Source of the DNA: Anisakis pegreffii
Taxonomy: Eukaryota; Nematoda; Chromadorea; Rhabditida; Anisakidae
Direction of reading: 5' to 3'
Assembly: GCA_035041965.1 (NCBI GenBank)
Contig: JAPYMA010003061.1
Span: 62,001 to 126,000 of the forward strand
DNA: 64,000 bases
Part shown: positions 1 through 15,200 of the stretch, one piece after another
How the letters are laid out: every line of letters begins with the position of its first letter
Numbering within the stretch: the stretch's first letter is position 1
Notes under the pieces: model-generated
Seen by the model: only the letters and a program-made list of their open reading frames with translations
Database searches by the model: none
Told to the model about the DNA's origin: nothing
Program-made: the position numbers and the translations under genes

Positions 1-229
1 CATGAATTGGCTCGACACGATCTTTCAGTTACTACGACTACTACGCAATGGTATCCAAAATGCAGAGGGATGAAGTATAAAATAGCAAGTTTTTTTGGGG
101 CGCATTTAGATTCTTGATGTTGCATGATACAGCAATTCCTGTAAATGCGCATGACACACATTTCTGGGAATATATTTCGATCATTTGACCAACGCGATTA
201 ATCCGAAGATAATTTATAGCACAACTAAC

Positions 230-3200
230 CTCACAGCTATTACCAGCGAAATTTTCAGGACATTGACACACTTCAACACTTCGCATCAGATTGTTGCTTA
301 AGGATGGTGCTGTTGACTTGAGCACATCTTCTTCGTTCACATCACTCGTTACGGTTGGTTCAACGGCTGTATCCAAAGCTAGGCCATAAATGCTGAAATT
401 TGAAAATCACAGTGATAACAGGCGATGTAAATCTGTGAATCGTGATGCCCACAAAATATCAGTGCCCTTATCATGCAAACATGATGAGATGAGATCGGAT
501 ACTGCAACATTCACCGTAGCAGGCCATGTTCCAATTCCGCATCATCCTCTCCGTGTAAAATTTACTTCATCAATTTTGACGATTTCAGTGATTCCAAAAA
601 ATGTGATCGGTTCCAAGATTCCCATCACAGTTACAATTTTCGATGGAATTACATTCTCACAATTTCTCACCCATTCACAATTGCTATTGTTGCAGTTCAA
701 TTTGTATGAATGCACCAATGATTAAACAAACATTTTCAGAAGCATTATCAAAGACGAACAATTAATTCAACTTTCATGCTACTTATCGATATTTCTGAAT
801 ATCGAGAGAAATATTTTAACCAGTTTCATCTACGACAAATCCTTTCCCTCCTACCATTGCTGAGCTCAAAACGATAGAGAATTCTGAATGATTTCTAATC
901 ACCTGATAAGAATGACTTGACGGCTATCTAGCGCGAGCAGCCTAGTTAATTTTTTTTGAAAATGATTCTATGAGGTTGTTTGTTGCAAGAATAAACATTC
1001 AGAAATGTGAACAATTCAACTGCTGTCACAAATCAACTCTGACACGAAATTCTATGCAAACAAATGTACTAAATTGTAAACATCACTGTGAGAATGCGCA
1101 CACAATGGATTCATGTAAAACGGAGGATTCGTATTTGCAGGGTGAAACATTCTCATTGGTTCAATAACTGTATGAGAAATTTGATAGTCCTGTGATCATA
1201 AATAAAACAATAGTACCTTTGGCTTGCATCATGAGAAAAATAATTCGAGACTTCTACTAAACTCGAATTATTTTCTCATATGATTACAGTTCAAATTCAT
1301 GATTTCGAAAACGATCCAATTTTTTTTAGCAAAGTTATCCAAACTGGACGAAATTTTTCAAAGACGTCCGGAAGACAAGTAGGTTAAATGATATAAAATG
1401 AATAATCTTAATGAACTTGGGCGATCAGTTCATCGACAGTTCCATAATTAGATTTGGTTGACTATGCATTTCGAAAGCTATCTGTAAACCTGGATATCGT
1501 TTGTGAACGTCATTCAGTTAGTCATACGATTCTATGGCACACTCAATATCAGCTGAATAAGTTTGGAGACACACATTCATGGTTTCATTGGAATTATACA
1601 GGTGGTAGTAGATTCGCCGAAACAATTTTAATTTTATAATATTTTAGCTGCAGTGACATTGATTCAACTTGACCAACAATGATATAATTTATTATGCATG
1701 CATTGCATTTGTTCCAATGATCGGAATACTAATTTCACCTTTTGTTCTATCAGCTTTTGCGATGGGCAGAAGAAGAAATGGTAATTTTGATTGCTCAAAA
1801 GCCGCTGTTATTCAATTGAGTTGCAACTACAATAAACGTGTATTGATGGTTACTTAACATTTGGAAGTGTTCTTCGAATGAATGTATCTTTTGTTATGCA
1901 GCATTATCGTACATGAATGCGAGTGAAACGCAAGTTGTATCTGTTATATGAAACACGCAATATGCCTTGAATATCTTCGTATAATTTGTATTATAATGAT
2001 TCGTTTTGTCCATTCGAATTATTTTGTTCATATCGTTATGGAGACTTTCAATTAATTACGCTAATAGCAGAGATCAAACTAAAAGTGAATTTGTTGATTT
2101 GATTAGATAAAATATGTCGCATTTGTCGCCATAATATTCAATTAACCTACTGGCATTATTTGTGAACTATTGTTATCATTGAACTAAACCAGCAAGAAAC
2201 AAGCTGAAAATTGACTCCTTAATCATCAGTTCTGATATGAATCAGTGACTGATACTCAGCCGGTGTTTATTATTCTTTTTATTTTAATTTATTATTATTT
2301 TTTACAATTTATTATTGCTTGTATGTTTTTTACTCAGCAGTAAACTATCATATCGTATCAAACAAGAGCACTGAAGTGTATTAAGCCATGTCGATCTATT
2401 GATCACATAGGACTGCAATATTTAAACGCGATCGCAGCCAGTTTTTTCATCGAAATGGAATGATATGAGGAACAGAATTTTAAGTAACTTGAGCTGTGTT
2501 CAACTAATTGAAGTGCGACACGTTATCGTGAAAGTACTCCTATAGGTCGTCTCAGTTTCTCAGAAATATTAGCATTCAAATTTCAGTAGTGAGTATTAAT
2601 AAATTATCAGATAAATTTCGCGCAGGTTCAATGAGACTTGACATAAATCCGTTGCTCTTTCATACATATTTGTCAATCGATCCAACAACTTTGATGTGAA
2701 AGTAACCCTCAAAGCACATTCAAGCGAGTTCTCGGGGCAAAATCATCAAATAAAATTGAAATACTGTTTCCATTCGACGTTTCGTAAAAAAATGCAAAAT
2801 TTTACAAGATAACTGGAATTTCGCATGAATAAATGGATGGAAAAAATTGCTAGAGAATAGAACTACAAAAAGTTTTGGGCAAAAACTATTCATTTGTGAC
2901 AAACACTGGTTATGAGTTGTACTATGGTCGTTATGAATTTATCATTACTCAGTTGAATATGTTAAAACTGAATGAAAATGTCGCATAAATACGAATTTGT
3001 TCATGGCAAAAAACTTCGTCTTGAAAATTCCAAAATATTTAACTTAGCAGTGGCAAACCATTTCAACTTACGTCAAACATAGTTTTGTCGACAGTATGAA
3101 CTGAATGTTCTTATAATGTGTACTCAAGCAAACCGAAAAGTATATCCTCAACGTAATCCGAGGTTGAAACTGGATATGGACGACTGATGGAAAACAAATG

Positions 3201-6200
3201 AACTCAATTCAAAGGAATGAAAACGCAACAGAAAATCGGAAAGACTTTTGGGGTTGAAACTGAATATGGCGCCTCAAGAAATCGAGTGTTGAGTGCTTAT
3301 TGAGATGTCATGAAGAAAGACATCGAATTGATTACGGATGACTGACAAATGAGGTAAAGTCGATTATTATGACTCCGATAACTTAATTAATGCTTAGAAA
3401 TTGCAACGATTCATTGGAGAAAAAGACTGATCAAAAGAATTCCTGCTGAAATCACAACGACAAAAAAATAGTAGATGCTATACTGCCGGATGGCAATGAT
3501 GAAATGTTGACGAAACTGTGAACGGACTGTATTTGAATACTGCAGAATAGCATTAAAATGATACCTAATTATGAATTGGCTCATAGAGTGCAAAATATCG
3601 AATACTTTCGTATTCAGCAATAGCCTTTTCCTTCACTTTCCTACTCATTGAAAAAAGACTAAACCTTCTCATATCTTCAATCATATTTCCGATTAGGAAT
3701 TATTGATATTTCTCTTCAGAAAATAAAATTCGTTCTTCAGAAAAAAATAGAAAAAATTATCCATTCCTCTTCAGAAAATAAAATTCGCGCATAAAACTGA
3801 ACAAAGTTGTGAAGGCTAAATAATGATTGACGTTGTGAAAATGCGCCATTGAGAGTTCTACAATATATCAGAATTTAATTTAACAGTGTATTCGGCAATT
3901 TCACTTTCGGATCTTCTTTCATGCCATTTTTGAACCGACAATTCCTTGGTTCAGATCTTTTGAGATGTCAAAAGTTCATTTTAATTTTATGGACCCTTCA
4001 GTATTATTTGCCATCGCTGTTAGCCTTCTCAGATGTCATCGAACTCATTGAAATTAACGAACGATAATCTCACTGCTGAACATTTCCCAACTTAGGACAT
4101 ATAAAATTCCATGTGGGCGGTACTTCTATCACATAACACTTAAACTACATTCGAGAAAGCAATTTCATCGTGAAGATATTGCCTTATCGAAGTGCATATT
4201 CTTACGTATATCGTATACGTAAAAATACTTCTATGAATGAATGTGTGCGGAAACCATTTGGATATGTGGTCGATGTGAAATTGAGATTAATGTCTCGTTT
4301 ACCTCAATTTTTTACCTCTGTGAGAAATCTCCCTTCGGAGTTTTCACCAATGCCCGCCTTCGTCATGCAATTCTCTATCAATTTCATTCACTTTGTAAAT
4401 ATCCATGTGTTTCTTTGTTTAAAAAAAAGCACCGGGACTGAATTTTTGTGCGAACATTCCAAATTGGACAAACCTACAGAATATTTAAATAGGTGAGGCT
4501 TCATCCATTGAAGAACTATACCGAGAAGGCACATTCCTCAGCTTCAGCGCTCTACATTTAAATATTGTGTAACTCAACTTCTTCACTGAGGTTCCTTCAG
4601 CTCAATATGCAATGTTCAATACTTTTATTCACTTGCTTCAGTCTTTTAGTGATATACTTATAACTTAAGTGGACTGAGCATCAATCACCTAGAGGTATGA
4701 TTCAATTCACCAGAGAGCTATGAGTCCAATTTTAAAACTTCTCATCGGACGCATATACCCGACTTAATTTATCCTTCAATAATGATATCTCGCGAAATCT
4801 GATTATTATTTCACAAATTTTCCAAACTGTACCAAGAAGTTTCAGTACCAAGAACTGCCTGAAAAACTATTACATGCGAGTCAATGACGCTTGAAAGTTG
4901 GTCTTAGGATGAGTTATCATTTGTATTCATCTTTGCCTAAAAATGTTCACTGATATGCGACTTTCTTAAATGAAAAACCGATTTGAATGAATCGGCTGTT
5001 GCTAACTGTCACAGAGAAACTATTCAAGAGGAATTGATTCGATGAGTTCATCTATTCAAGAATAATTCTATTCAAAAATAATCAATCAAATTCAAGAAAT
5101 TTTAGTCATACTACTTGTCTAATAATGTGAAAATTCTGAATTGCCAGATATCCAGAAAGGATATCTGGCGATAAAGATAATGTAAATGATATGCGCAAAT
5201 CGCCAGCATAGCAGCGCTGAAAATTTTGAGGACAGAAGTGGCAGCATAATAATCTAAATTTCGATCGTAACTTCAGCTCTAAATCGCGCAAATTCCCAAA
5301 TGGAATCTTTCACTTTTTCATACAGCTGCGTCTACAATTATTTTCACCAGTTTAAATGGACGTTTCGGTCAAATCCTTTCAATTGATTAAGTTTTCTAGA
5401 GACTGGTTTCCTCCGTTACCTTGAAGCATCTGATGCGCGATGATTGAATTGCATATCGGATAGCTCTTGCAATCCTACGCAGTAAATAAATAATGATAAC
5501 GTTTCTAATTCCCTTTCCCTTGAGTGTCCTATAAATCAATTTGTTTCCTTCTTGTTCTTTTCGCATGGAACTGATCAAAGAACACACTAGACAAGTGAAC
5601 GAATATTGCCGAAAGAGAGCTTTGATAGGCGAACAAAAGGGCCGAAAATAGCAACTAGTTTACTGATACCATTCTTATACTGGTGATTTCTACGATTTTT
5701 GATAAAGCTGTTGACGTCAACAGTTTTCATCTCCTTTCACTATTGGGACTATCGACGATTGACAACCTTCAGTTTGAAATAGTACTTTTGAATTTACTAA
5801 CTGCTTAACTATAAACATAATGAGCCTATTAACTGATCGGCTAATTGGATTAGTCAGAGAAAGTACTGTGTATAAGTGGAAAGGAATGAAAAAGAACTAA
5901 TTTTGAGAAAATTGGAAAAGAATCCACAAATTGTTCCTGGATATTCGCATTGAAGTTAAACAGTTTAAGAACTATATTTTCATGAAATTGATCATGTTTT
6001 CATAACCCTATAAAATGTATTCCTTCTTAGCCATTCATTTTGGTTCGAATAAAATCTCACGTAAATACTAGGCAATCTTAACACAAACCTCTCCATCACG
6101 CAATCTCCACTACATTCCTGACATTTTACCAATTGTTCTCTTCCAGCTCTAACAACAACATTTTGATATTTTTAAAAACTGCCTTGGACTTCTGTTGGAA

Positions 6201-9200
6201 TTGTTGAACTCAGTGTCGACTTTCTCCTCATATTACGTCAGAGAAGGTTTACCTACTCTCTTTTAAATATAATGAAGCCTATGTTTATGTTCAGCTTAGT
6301 TTATGGAGTGAAATTGAGCTGTTCCGATTGAAATATTAAATTTATTTTGATCAGTAGTTTAGCTAGTTGCTCAGTGATCTGCTGATGACATCACAATTGA
6401 GTTTCTGATCCATATCTGTGTCTATCGTGTGAGTTTCACATTCGATCCCATGCTTTACCCTCCGCCTGGTCTTGATTTAATAATATCTTCATAAACAAGA
6501 CAGTATAACGTTGTGATTTTGCATTATGCGGTGAATCTAACTCATGTGAGATACTGGCTCTCTCAATCAGGAGATTCATTTTCCACCACAGCAACGATCA
6601 TGAAATGAACTAGATTTGTTCAAATTCGCCTTCTAAATGTCGCTGTGCCATCATCAAGCAAATTGTTCTATGATTCACCTTCATGTATCTCTGGATTAAT
6701 CCAAAGTGTCATAAACTCAACTTATTCATTGAGTTGTGTTTATGACCCTATCGTTAAGTTCTGTTATTAATCAGTCTAACAATGATTAGTTCCGTTTGAA
6801 TCATGCGAATTTGCTGCCGATTCTTTCGATTAATTTCGCAAACGTCATTTTTGCGCCGTTATACTTCGTATTTTTTGTATTAAACCTAATTAGATCAGCT
6901 AACTGCCTCCCTTCGAAACAATTCATATTTAACTATCCACCCCTCTTCCCATTACCCTTTCGCCCTTTTGATGGAATTTTCCTCATATTTCATTAACTTC
7001 AAATGTGATAGCACTGACATTATTAGTAAACCAATACGTAAGAGGTAGGTCGTTTTGAATAAGTCTTAATTGCATTTGTACAATTTTTTCCACATTCACA
7101 ACGGTTATCAATTCCAGTGTTTGATTTAAACGAAAGTTACATCAATCCTCCTCTCCGTTTTTGTAATATTGTTCATTTGGGCTGTACACATGTTTAGATG
7201 CTTAGATTACATGTTTAGAACATTATATGATAATAAGGAGAGTGTGAAAATGAAATAAAGCGCTACATATATTGTTCAAAACTGTTGCCGATGGCATTCA
7301 AAGATCATCACCATAAACTATGCTTTGACTTATTACTGCAGCAAATGTTGCAATAGTAATTAATTCACGCCACAGCAATGATGTAATATTGATGATATCA
7401 CGTCATATATAATTGCTCCACGAATAATACGATCACCAATTATAACTGCTCTATGAAACATCATAAAATGGTTTTTGTGAGAGTATGTATCGAGGAATGA
7501 TGCGATTTGAACGAAAGACGTAAACAACGGAAGTGTAAATTGATACATGTAAACGGAAAGACGCTAATTAACAGAGTTTCAAAGAACTCTCTGTTGAGGA
7601 GCGCATTCCATTATGTTCATTCTTGGATGGATTTACTGATCTTATGGAAGATTTACTGATCTTATACTGACATTCTTTTGAGACAAGCAGCGATATGTCC
7701 CCCTCCACCTCCCCTCAAAAAGAAACAGACAAAATGAGCTTTCATTTAAAAACAAAATACACGGTCAAACTCACTGCTAATCCTAATGTTAACTTCAAAT
7801 AACAATTTCTAGTCATAAATTTGAACTTTGAATTTGTAAAACGATTCAAATTTCTTTGGAAAAATTATGCGAACAGATCAGTGGTGGAAGTTCGTGAAAG
7901 ATGCTTTCTTTGGAAATGAAAGGAATATGCGAAAAAAACATTCAAAGACCAAAGAAAGGTCAAAGCTAAAATCATGTCTGGATGAAGAAATGATATAATG
8001 ACATGTGATCAATGATCACATTTTATCCTCTAATTAATTACGGCTGTGGCTAACGCTAGAAAGCAAATTGGAATCATCTTGATTGTACGTCAGGTTTGAG
8101 CGGACGGCGTTCTGCTCTTCAATCGAATCTTTAGGTTTCAATTAGTGAGTGCTCTGTAAAACCCTTTAAGAATGTGTGTAATCTTGTCCACATCATTTCA
8201 TGAGATTCGTTATCCGCAGAAAATGACCAATCGTCAAGTGCATGTTAAGGTCATTTTGATCCCAACCCAACTTTCATCGAAAAATTGATCGTTGATACCC
8301 ACAAAGACCAATGAATCAGGTCTTCGACGTCCCTGATCGACGACACGATAGCGATCATGTGAATGAATATGAGTTTCACAGCAGTGCGGCCTCATTTATG
8401 TGTCATTCTCGAAGGACTTGAATTCAGTAACTTCTTCCATCTCTTCGAAAAGTGATTGTGATGCTGGTGATGATGGCTCCAGAAACTTCAATTGTTCTCC
8501 TAAGTGCGAAATTATGTAGTCATGAGCTGGAGATCGTCTTGCTAGGCTCTGCCTATGTTCCACCTACTGTGAAAAAGAACACGGGCTGATGGACATCCGA
8601 ATAAAGTACTTATGTTGACACTGAAGGACTGGTTCCAAATTAGCCGTGAACAATGATCTCATCGATAATTGAAGAAATAATCTTTGATTCTTTGAATGAT
8701 TTTAATTTGGATTTGTTGACGATGTTCGCTCGTTTTATCGTAATCCTTAAATGTAACGTTGCTTCCTTTGAGACTAATTATTTCGCAGTTTGAGCGTTAT
8801 TATTGGCATTCTAATGTTCTAATTTTTCACAAATATATAATCCATCCCATTCCATTACTATCATTTTAACTTCGATACTGTGAAATTTCATTCCAGTGCT
8901 GTCATTACTTCACAAATAATCATTTTCGTTCACTCGAAACCTCACTGGAGCTCACGGCTCCGGAGGAGAACAACGCTGTCACGATATAGCGTTCCTTTGA
9001 CGCAAGAGATGCAATCATTTCTTTACCATATTACTTTCAGTGAACAATCACAAACAATTTATAAAACCATACTCTATGCTCATTTGAGTGCTGTCATATT
9101 CCGCTTCGCAGTGAAATTCTTGCTGTAGTAACTGCCGGAATCTATTGAATGCTAATAATTTTGATTATGCAGGAGCGATGAATTAACTTCTGATACTTTC

Positions 9201-12200
9201 AGGTAGATCAGTAGTTCAGTGAAATATTAATAATGTATTTATTATCGCGTACAAATATAATCCTACCGGCTATCGTTCTACTACTATTGCAACAAATAAA
9301 TTATGCTGAAATGAGCGAAGCAAACGACCCCGCGATGGTTATGTTGAAACATATGTGGGGAAGTGTTAAGTCGGGTATGAATAAATTCAGCAATGTGCGT
9401 TCAACAAATAGATTTGGTAGAGGGTTATTGAAACAACTGGATATCCTTAACGCACTGGAAAGGCCGCAAAGAAGAAGTCGGCGATACGATGCCGTCCTAT
9501 TGAACTCAGATCCGTTCCTAGTATATCATTAGAAGTGAACAAATATGATGGCTGAAAAGACTAACGTTGGATCTCAAAAGCACAATTTATGGCTCTGAGT
9601 TTGTGTACGGTGTTGTTACGGTTTTGTGTGCACAAAGAACTTATTTCTGCACTTATTCAGCGACACAATCGGCAGTTATGGTTACAGTCACGTTGTAAAC
9701 TACAGCAATACGATAAATCCACCGAAACGAATGCATCAGTCCTGTACATCAAAACATACAGTTGTTTTAGCGCTTTACGTGTGATATATATTTTTCAACA
9801 TTCGAGACACTTTATAAAATCCACGCTTTGTTATTAAACATCATCATTCAAGTAATGACTCAACATTATGGTCGAATGTCTCAGTCAGCCTTGCTGGTTT
9901 CTTATCAATAACTCTATCACTTCGGATGAAATTCGAACAAAATTCCAACTTCTATCTTCAATGAAATCATCGAGAATGGAATTCTATCGATATTTTCTGC
10001 AACTCATTGTCCAGAGACTATTTCAATGAGCTTTCGTCGATAACAGTCATACAATTATTCTTGGTAAAATAGTTTCTCACGCTGAACTCCTGCCATGGAC
10101 CAGGATCACTATGGATCGGCTGCATTAAGGAGCAATTGCGAACGAGCAGATGACACACAGGAGGGCGTTTGATCACTGATGTTTGTACATGTGAATATTT
10201 CGAGTGAATTTCTTAAGTTCATGTCATACCGTGACATCCATTTCATTTCACTTTTCTCTAACATTGAAATTACATATTTCATTAACGATAAGTGAATGAA
10301 GCCGGTACTTCGAGCGTTTTAGTCGATGCAAATTATTTCAAACAATTTAAGTGACTGAAAACGATGGGAATTTCAAAAATAAACATCCGAATTCGTTGCC
10401 ATGGGAAACCACTTCACATTTCATCTCAACCCGAACTGACTATGCGAAATATACGCAAACGTCATATCATTACAAGAGTAATGGGATTTTTGATGAGACA
10501 AGAAGAGCGGGGGTGGAGGGTGGCCGATAAGCTGAGCACTTGTCCGCAGAATCTAATCATATGAAAATAATTGTTCTCTTAATCATGATTTATTGTTCAA
10601 TAATGTATTACTTCATCATTGATTATTGACATCGTTTCACTCCCTCAACCTAATTGTCTACAGCACTCGTTGATTTCATAAGTTTTTTATCCACCCTCTT
10701 CCCACCACCCAGCTGAACGATTCAACGAAATCTTTGAAGCAACAACATTACGAGCTCTGAATGAGGTAGGATTGCTCAGGTGAAAATTAGTCATTATTGT
10801 GCAAAGTCACCATCGTTAATGCTTGCTTATACTGCTTGTTGAGAACATATTTTTCGTCGATCACATTCCTGAACTATCATTATCTAATTGTAATTTTTCA
10901 TCAGGAAACACTTTTCACTGAGATTGTTGCCGAGAAGCTCTCCATAGCCGAAGTAGTTGAGTACGTAAAGCCTTAAGGAGGATGGTAATGTACTTCTCAT
11001 AGTATGGCATAGAGGATTACTCTCAAGCACCATAAGATAAACATATTCAGCCCTGATGGTATCTTTTTGCTCCAACTCGATCAAAAATCAATCCGAAGAA
11101 CAATACTGGCACTCAAATGAGCAATAAAAACGAAAGGATTTGATTCTATCGTTTGAGTGGTTTATGTGAAAAAATGTATTCAGTTACAACACATTAGCAG
11201 CATGTAAACAGCTCAAATGTTGTATGACTCACAATAGGGGAATTTGCAAAAAACAACGTTTTCAGCTAGCAAAAGCGCTTATTCTTAGGTTTAGATTTAT
11301 AAAGTTGAATCGAAAGTCGGCGAAAAAAAATAGGAATTCGAATAAATCAAATATAGTAGTACCACATAAAGTAATTTTTTGAAATGAGTCAATGATGTCG
11401 AAGAATGAAGTCAATCAACAAGTTTCGACAGAATTAAAAGACCATTACCATCATATAATTCCTAAACCATTGATTCATTTAACCCCATTTAGTGGCGATG
11501 TTGATAGCAACTAACAAATTCGGGAACAAAATTCTGTGGTTTACAAATCTTGTTATTGGTCAACTGTTACTTTTAACAAGTGAGCAACTCTAATTCATTT
11601 GCATTGAATTCAAACTTTCAATTTCATCTCAGTTGTAAATTTCATTATTCGTACTATTTCATTTTTATGTTGCTCGTTGAGTTGAAAGGTTAAATATAAT
11701 AGAATAAAGAATTATGACTGGTTGTGCATATTGCAGAAGAAGTAAGTAGCGACTGTTTCATTTTATTGCATGATAACAATAAAAAATATTTAGTATACGT
11801 TTGTGACCGTTGATTGCTGTGATAAAGTGCAACAGTGAAAGGAAATTTTTGGACTTTGAAGTTCTTCTTATAGCTAAAAACTCTTGAAAGTATGAGTTAA
11901 GTAAACTGTGTAGAAGTATAATGCGCAGACGTTCGTGTATAATGATGTTTACGTTGTTGCATAATGCTTCAACGATATTCGAAGTAATATATTTACGCAA
12001 ACCAGATTCCTTTATCTGATAGATACCCACTGATTTATCTGCTGAACATGACATTCTGCGAAAGAGTAGAATAGATTAGAGTGGTGCGTGGACGGAGAAA
12101 AAGTAGAGGACGGAGAAAAATCCCCGAAATCCTCCGCACCACTCTGGAATAGATATGAAGCAGAAGTAAACGTTTCATCATTATTAAGTGTAAAAAGATG

Positions 12201-15200
12201 CTGTGGAATGATTGACTTAGATCAAATGATGGTGAATGTAGATGCCGTTAAAATAAGACGCATTCGATATCAAGAGGAGTACGAATCAAGTACTTATACG
12301 CAGAAGTTCAACAAGAGTAGCTGTTTTGAGAATAGTCGTAATCGCATTCATTACATTAGTCTGTCATCATCGGATTCGCGATGAAACAACAACAATGTTT
12401 CCAACATAAGTGAAAAAATAGAATGGATTCACAAATTTATTTCCGAAGCAAATTTTCTATACGACTTACTTATGGTAACATTCTGAAAACAACGATTCAA
12501 AGATTATTCGCAATGCGCTGCATGCAGAAGGCACCAAATGATCATCGTTCAATGTCAAAAACAGAAATGAAATCTTTGAAAACAACCGACCTCGATTGAA
12601 GCTGATTCTGGTGATACATTGCCCTCACCAACATGTATTTAACATCTGCTAATGCACGCATCAAATCATTCTTGTCGACTTGCACTCTCAAATGTGAATT
12701 GTACCATCCATTGCCCTCTTTCATTGGGATTTGTACACTCATATTCTCACGAGGGAAAAAGTCTTGCCTACTGTAGTACTCCAACTTCATACCATTACCC
12801 TGAAGTACAACAAAACATCCGGCTTTATATCACGAGATGGAATTACTCATCAAAATGCTTCAAAATGGTGAATAATGAGCTAAACAATGAAAATAAGTTT
12901 GATAGCAAACTTCAATGATCAAATCAGCAATTGGGACTGATGAGCCGCCATTTGAAGGCACAAAATAAACGTAGTAATAAAGCATTCCACCATAGCTATT
13001 CAACTGAAACGGATAGACGGTAAGAATTATATCTTACTGATATCATGATGATGCATCAAATTCAATCATTAGATGAAATGATTCTGCTCTTTTGTCTGCT
13101 TTCGTTTACAATACAATGTGCCCTCGAAAGGTAAATGTCCAGTGGCAAGAAATTTCTGTTGATCTTTAATATGTTCATTTTATCAAGGTTTCAAAACGGC
13201 TGAAAATTCAGAAAATGATAGTTTAATTCGATGCGGTGGAATAATTAACCAGATTGCCGAGGAACTTTTTCGGAGCCTTCCAATAATACAAATGTTGATC
13301 TTTGTGATCGTTGGCGTTGTACATTAACAATTCGGCATTCTCGCTCTTCGGTTTAATTGAACTCTGACCTGTGAGATCCGTTAAATGCCATCCCAAATTG
13401 TCTCGAATCTGCAAAACAAATGCACAATTAATTTAACCCCCGAAAAAATTGATTTCATCGGCTGCGAAACTGAATAATTCATTAAACATCAATGAAAGAA
13501 ACAGCATTCTCACTTGAGCAGTAGCCCATTGCTTTTCAGTACAGTTGTTTCCAAGACCGAAGCAAAAGCATGCTTGACATCCTTGTGGGTTATTGACGTT
13601 CAGATTGATCGTTCCTGGCTGAAAAATATTGGTAACAAAATTAGAAAAACCTAAAGTAGCACTTTCACTCTTCGGTTCAATGCTTATCCTCGGCGGATGA
13701 GCGACTATTGCTGCTCAAGCCTTCACTGAATCGTTTAGAAATAGAGGTCTGTAGGTTGATCTTCCGCTCAATTTTTGATATTACTCATAGTCAAATGCAT
13801 CAGGGGAGAAAATTTGAATGCTGGGTACTATAGGGAATATAGTGACCTTGCAGCGATCACAATACAGTCCTTCGACGTTCGTTTTACAAACGCATATCTC
13901 CTCTTCACACGTATCGAAATTCAACGATCCAGCCTGGTTACAAGGACACGGTTCACATCTCGGATGGCTACGATATCCGATTGCACATCGATCACATCGA
14001 CGTCCACCGAATCCCGGCTTACAGATACAGTCACCTGGATGCTGAAAGGGAATTTTTTATTTGCAAGCACATGAAAAACAACCAGGAGTACCAATTTTAT
14101 TGAGGCTATTTATGTTTTAAAACAGCATCGTTATATGTCTTTGAACATGAATCATGTTTAACATATTGCGAAACATGAAAAACATATTTCAAACATTTAA
14201 AACATGTTTTAACATAATTATAACATTCAGAAAACATTTAAACATAATTTGAAAGATGAAAGACATCTTTTGAAAAAAGACATGCATCGTTATACGATGC
14301 AATAACTCATTCCATTGCCAGTTTTTCACTGAGAATTTCTCCCGCTTGTCAGTTATGTTGATATGTCAAAATTATAGCATCACTTCAAATTACTGTACGT
14401 CAATCTGGTAAAATGACGATGATGATAAATTTTGTTGTATAGTTTTGTAATGTTGCTCGGTGTGGTTACAAATTTTCAGCATTCATGAATACATTTCGAT
14501 AATAACTGTCAATTGCACTTATAGAACAATTATTTCAAACCGTCAAAAATCAACAATTGAATCGTTTGATTGATATTCATGGATCAAGCAAGTGTATTCT
14601 CTTAGTCGGTACAATACAGCTAATGCATGTACATATAAAATATGCTATCATGCGTTATAAATTCGATGGCGATTTTATCTGCTCACCTGTCCATTCACTG
14701 CACTCGTCTCATCTCGAACACAGTTGCCGTGTTCCGAGCCAACTGGATCGCAATCGCATGGTCGACATGCATCTTCACGATAGTGAGTGATACCTGACGG
14801 CCGGAAAAATGTCCACTTACAACGCTCACAGTTTATACCATCCGTATTATGCTGCAAAATACATCGTTATATCAACATTAAAAAATTAATATGTGCGAAG
14901 TAGATTAGTTTGCATTTTTGATTCCAAAATGAGAAGTCATTCAAATGCTACCTTGCAATTGATACATTTTCCACCTCCTTCAAAAATACCCTCAGGCGTT
15001 ACACTTAAGCCGAGTCTTTCGATTTCTGCGTCATATTCACATCGATCTGCGTGATTGAAGCACTGACATGCTGCAATTGAAGTGCGGGTATTAATCGGCA
15101 CTTTTAAGTAATTCAAAATGAAGAAACTATTGAAGAAATGACGACGAAGAAATTTGACAGAACATTCTGCAGATACGCATTGCATCATTCTCATATTAAT

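Larger units (their letters stand above)
400..9190. other. Laminin intron, no gene seen
   Basis: This is most of the 12.2 kb laminin intron. Short open frames occur on both strands, but none shows a domain, a signal peptide or phase-consistent splicing that I can support. It holds an imperfect inverted repeat at 1231-1279 and a short duplication at 3712-3787, listed separately. A 16-base direct duplication also lies near 7630-7666. Confidence 0.5.

Noticed and set aside
12088..12384. Plus-strand frame of 98 residues starting inside the small transposon-like element
   Set aside because: Its start lies in the left inverted repeat, and the charged low-complexity opening comes from the internal GGACGGAG duplication. 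No domain is seen.
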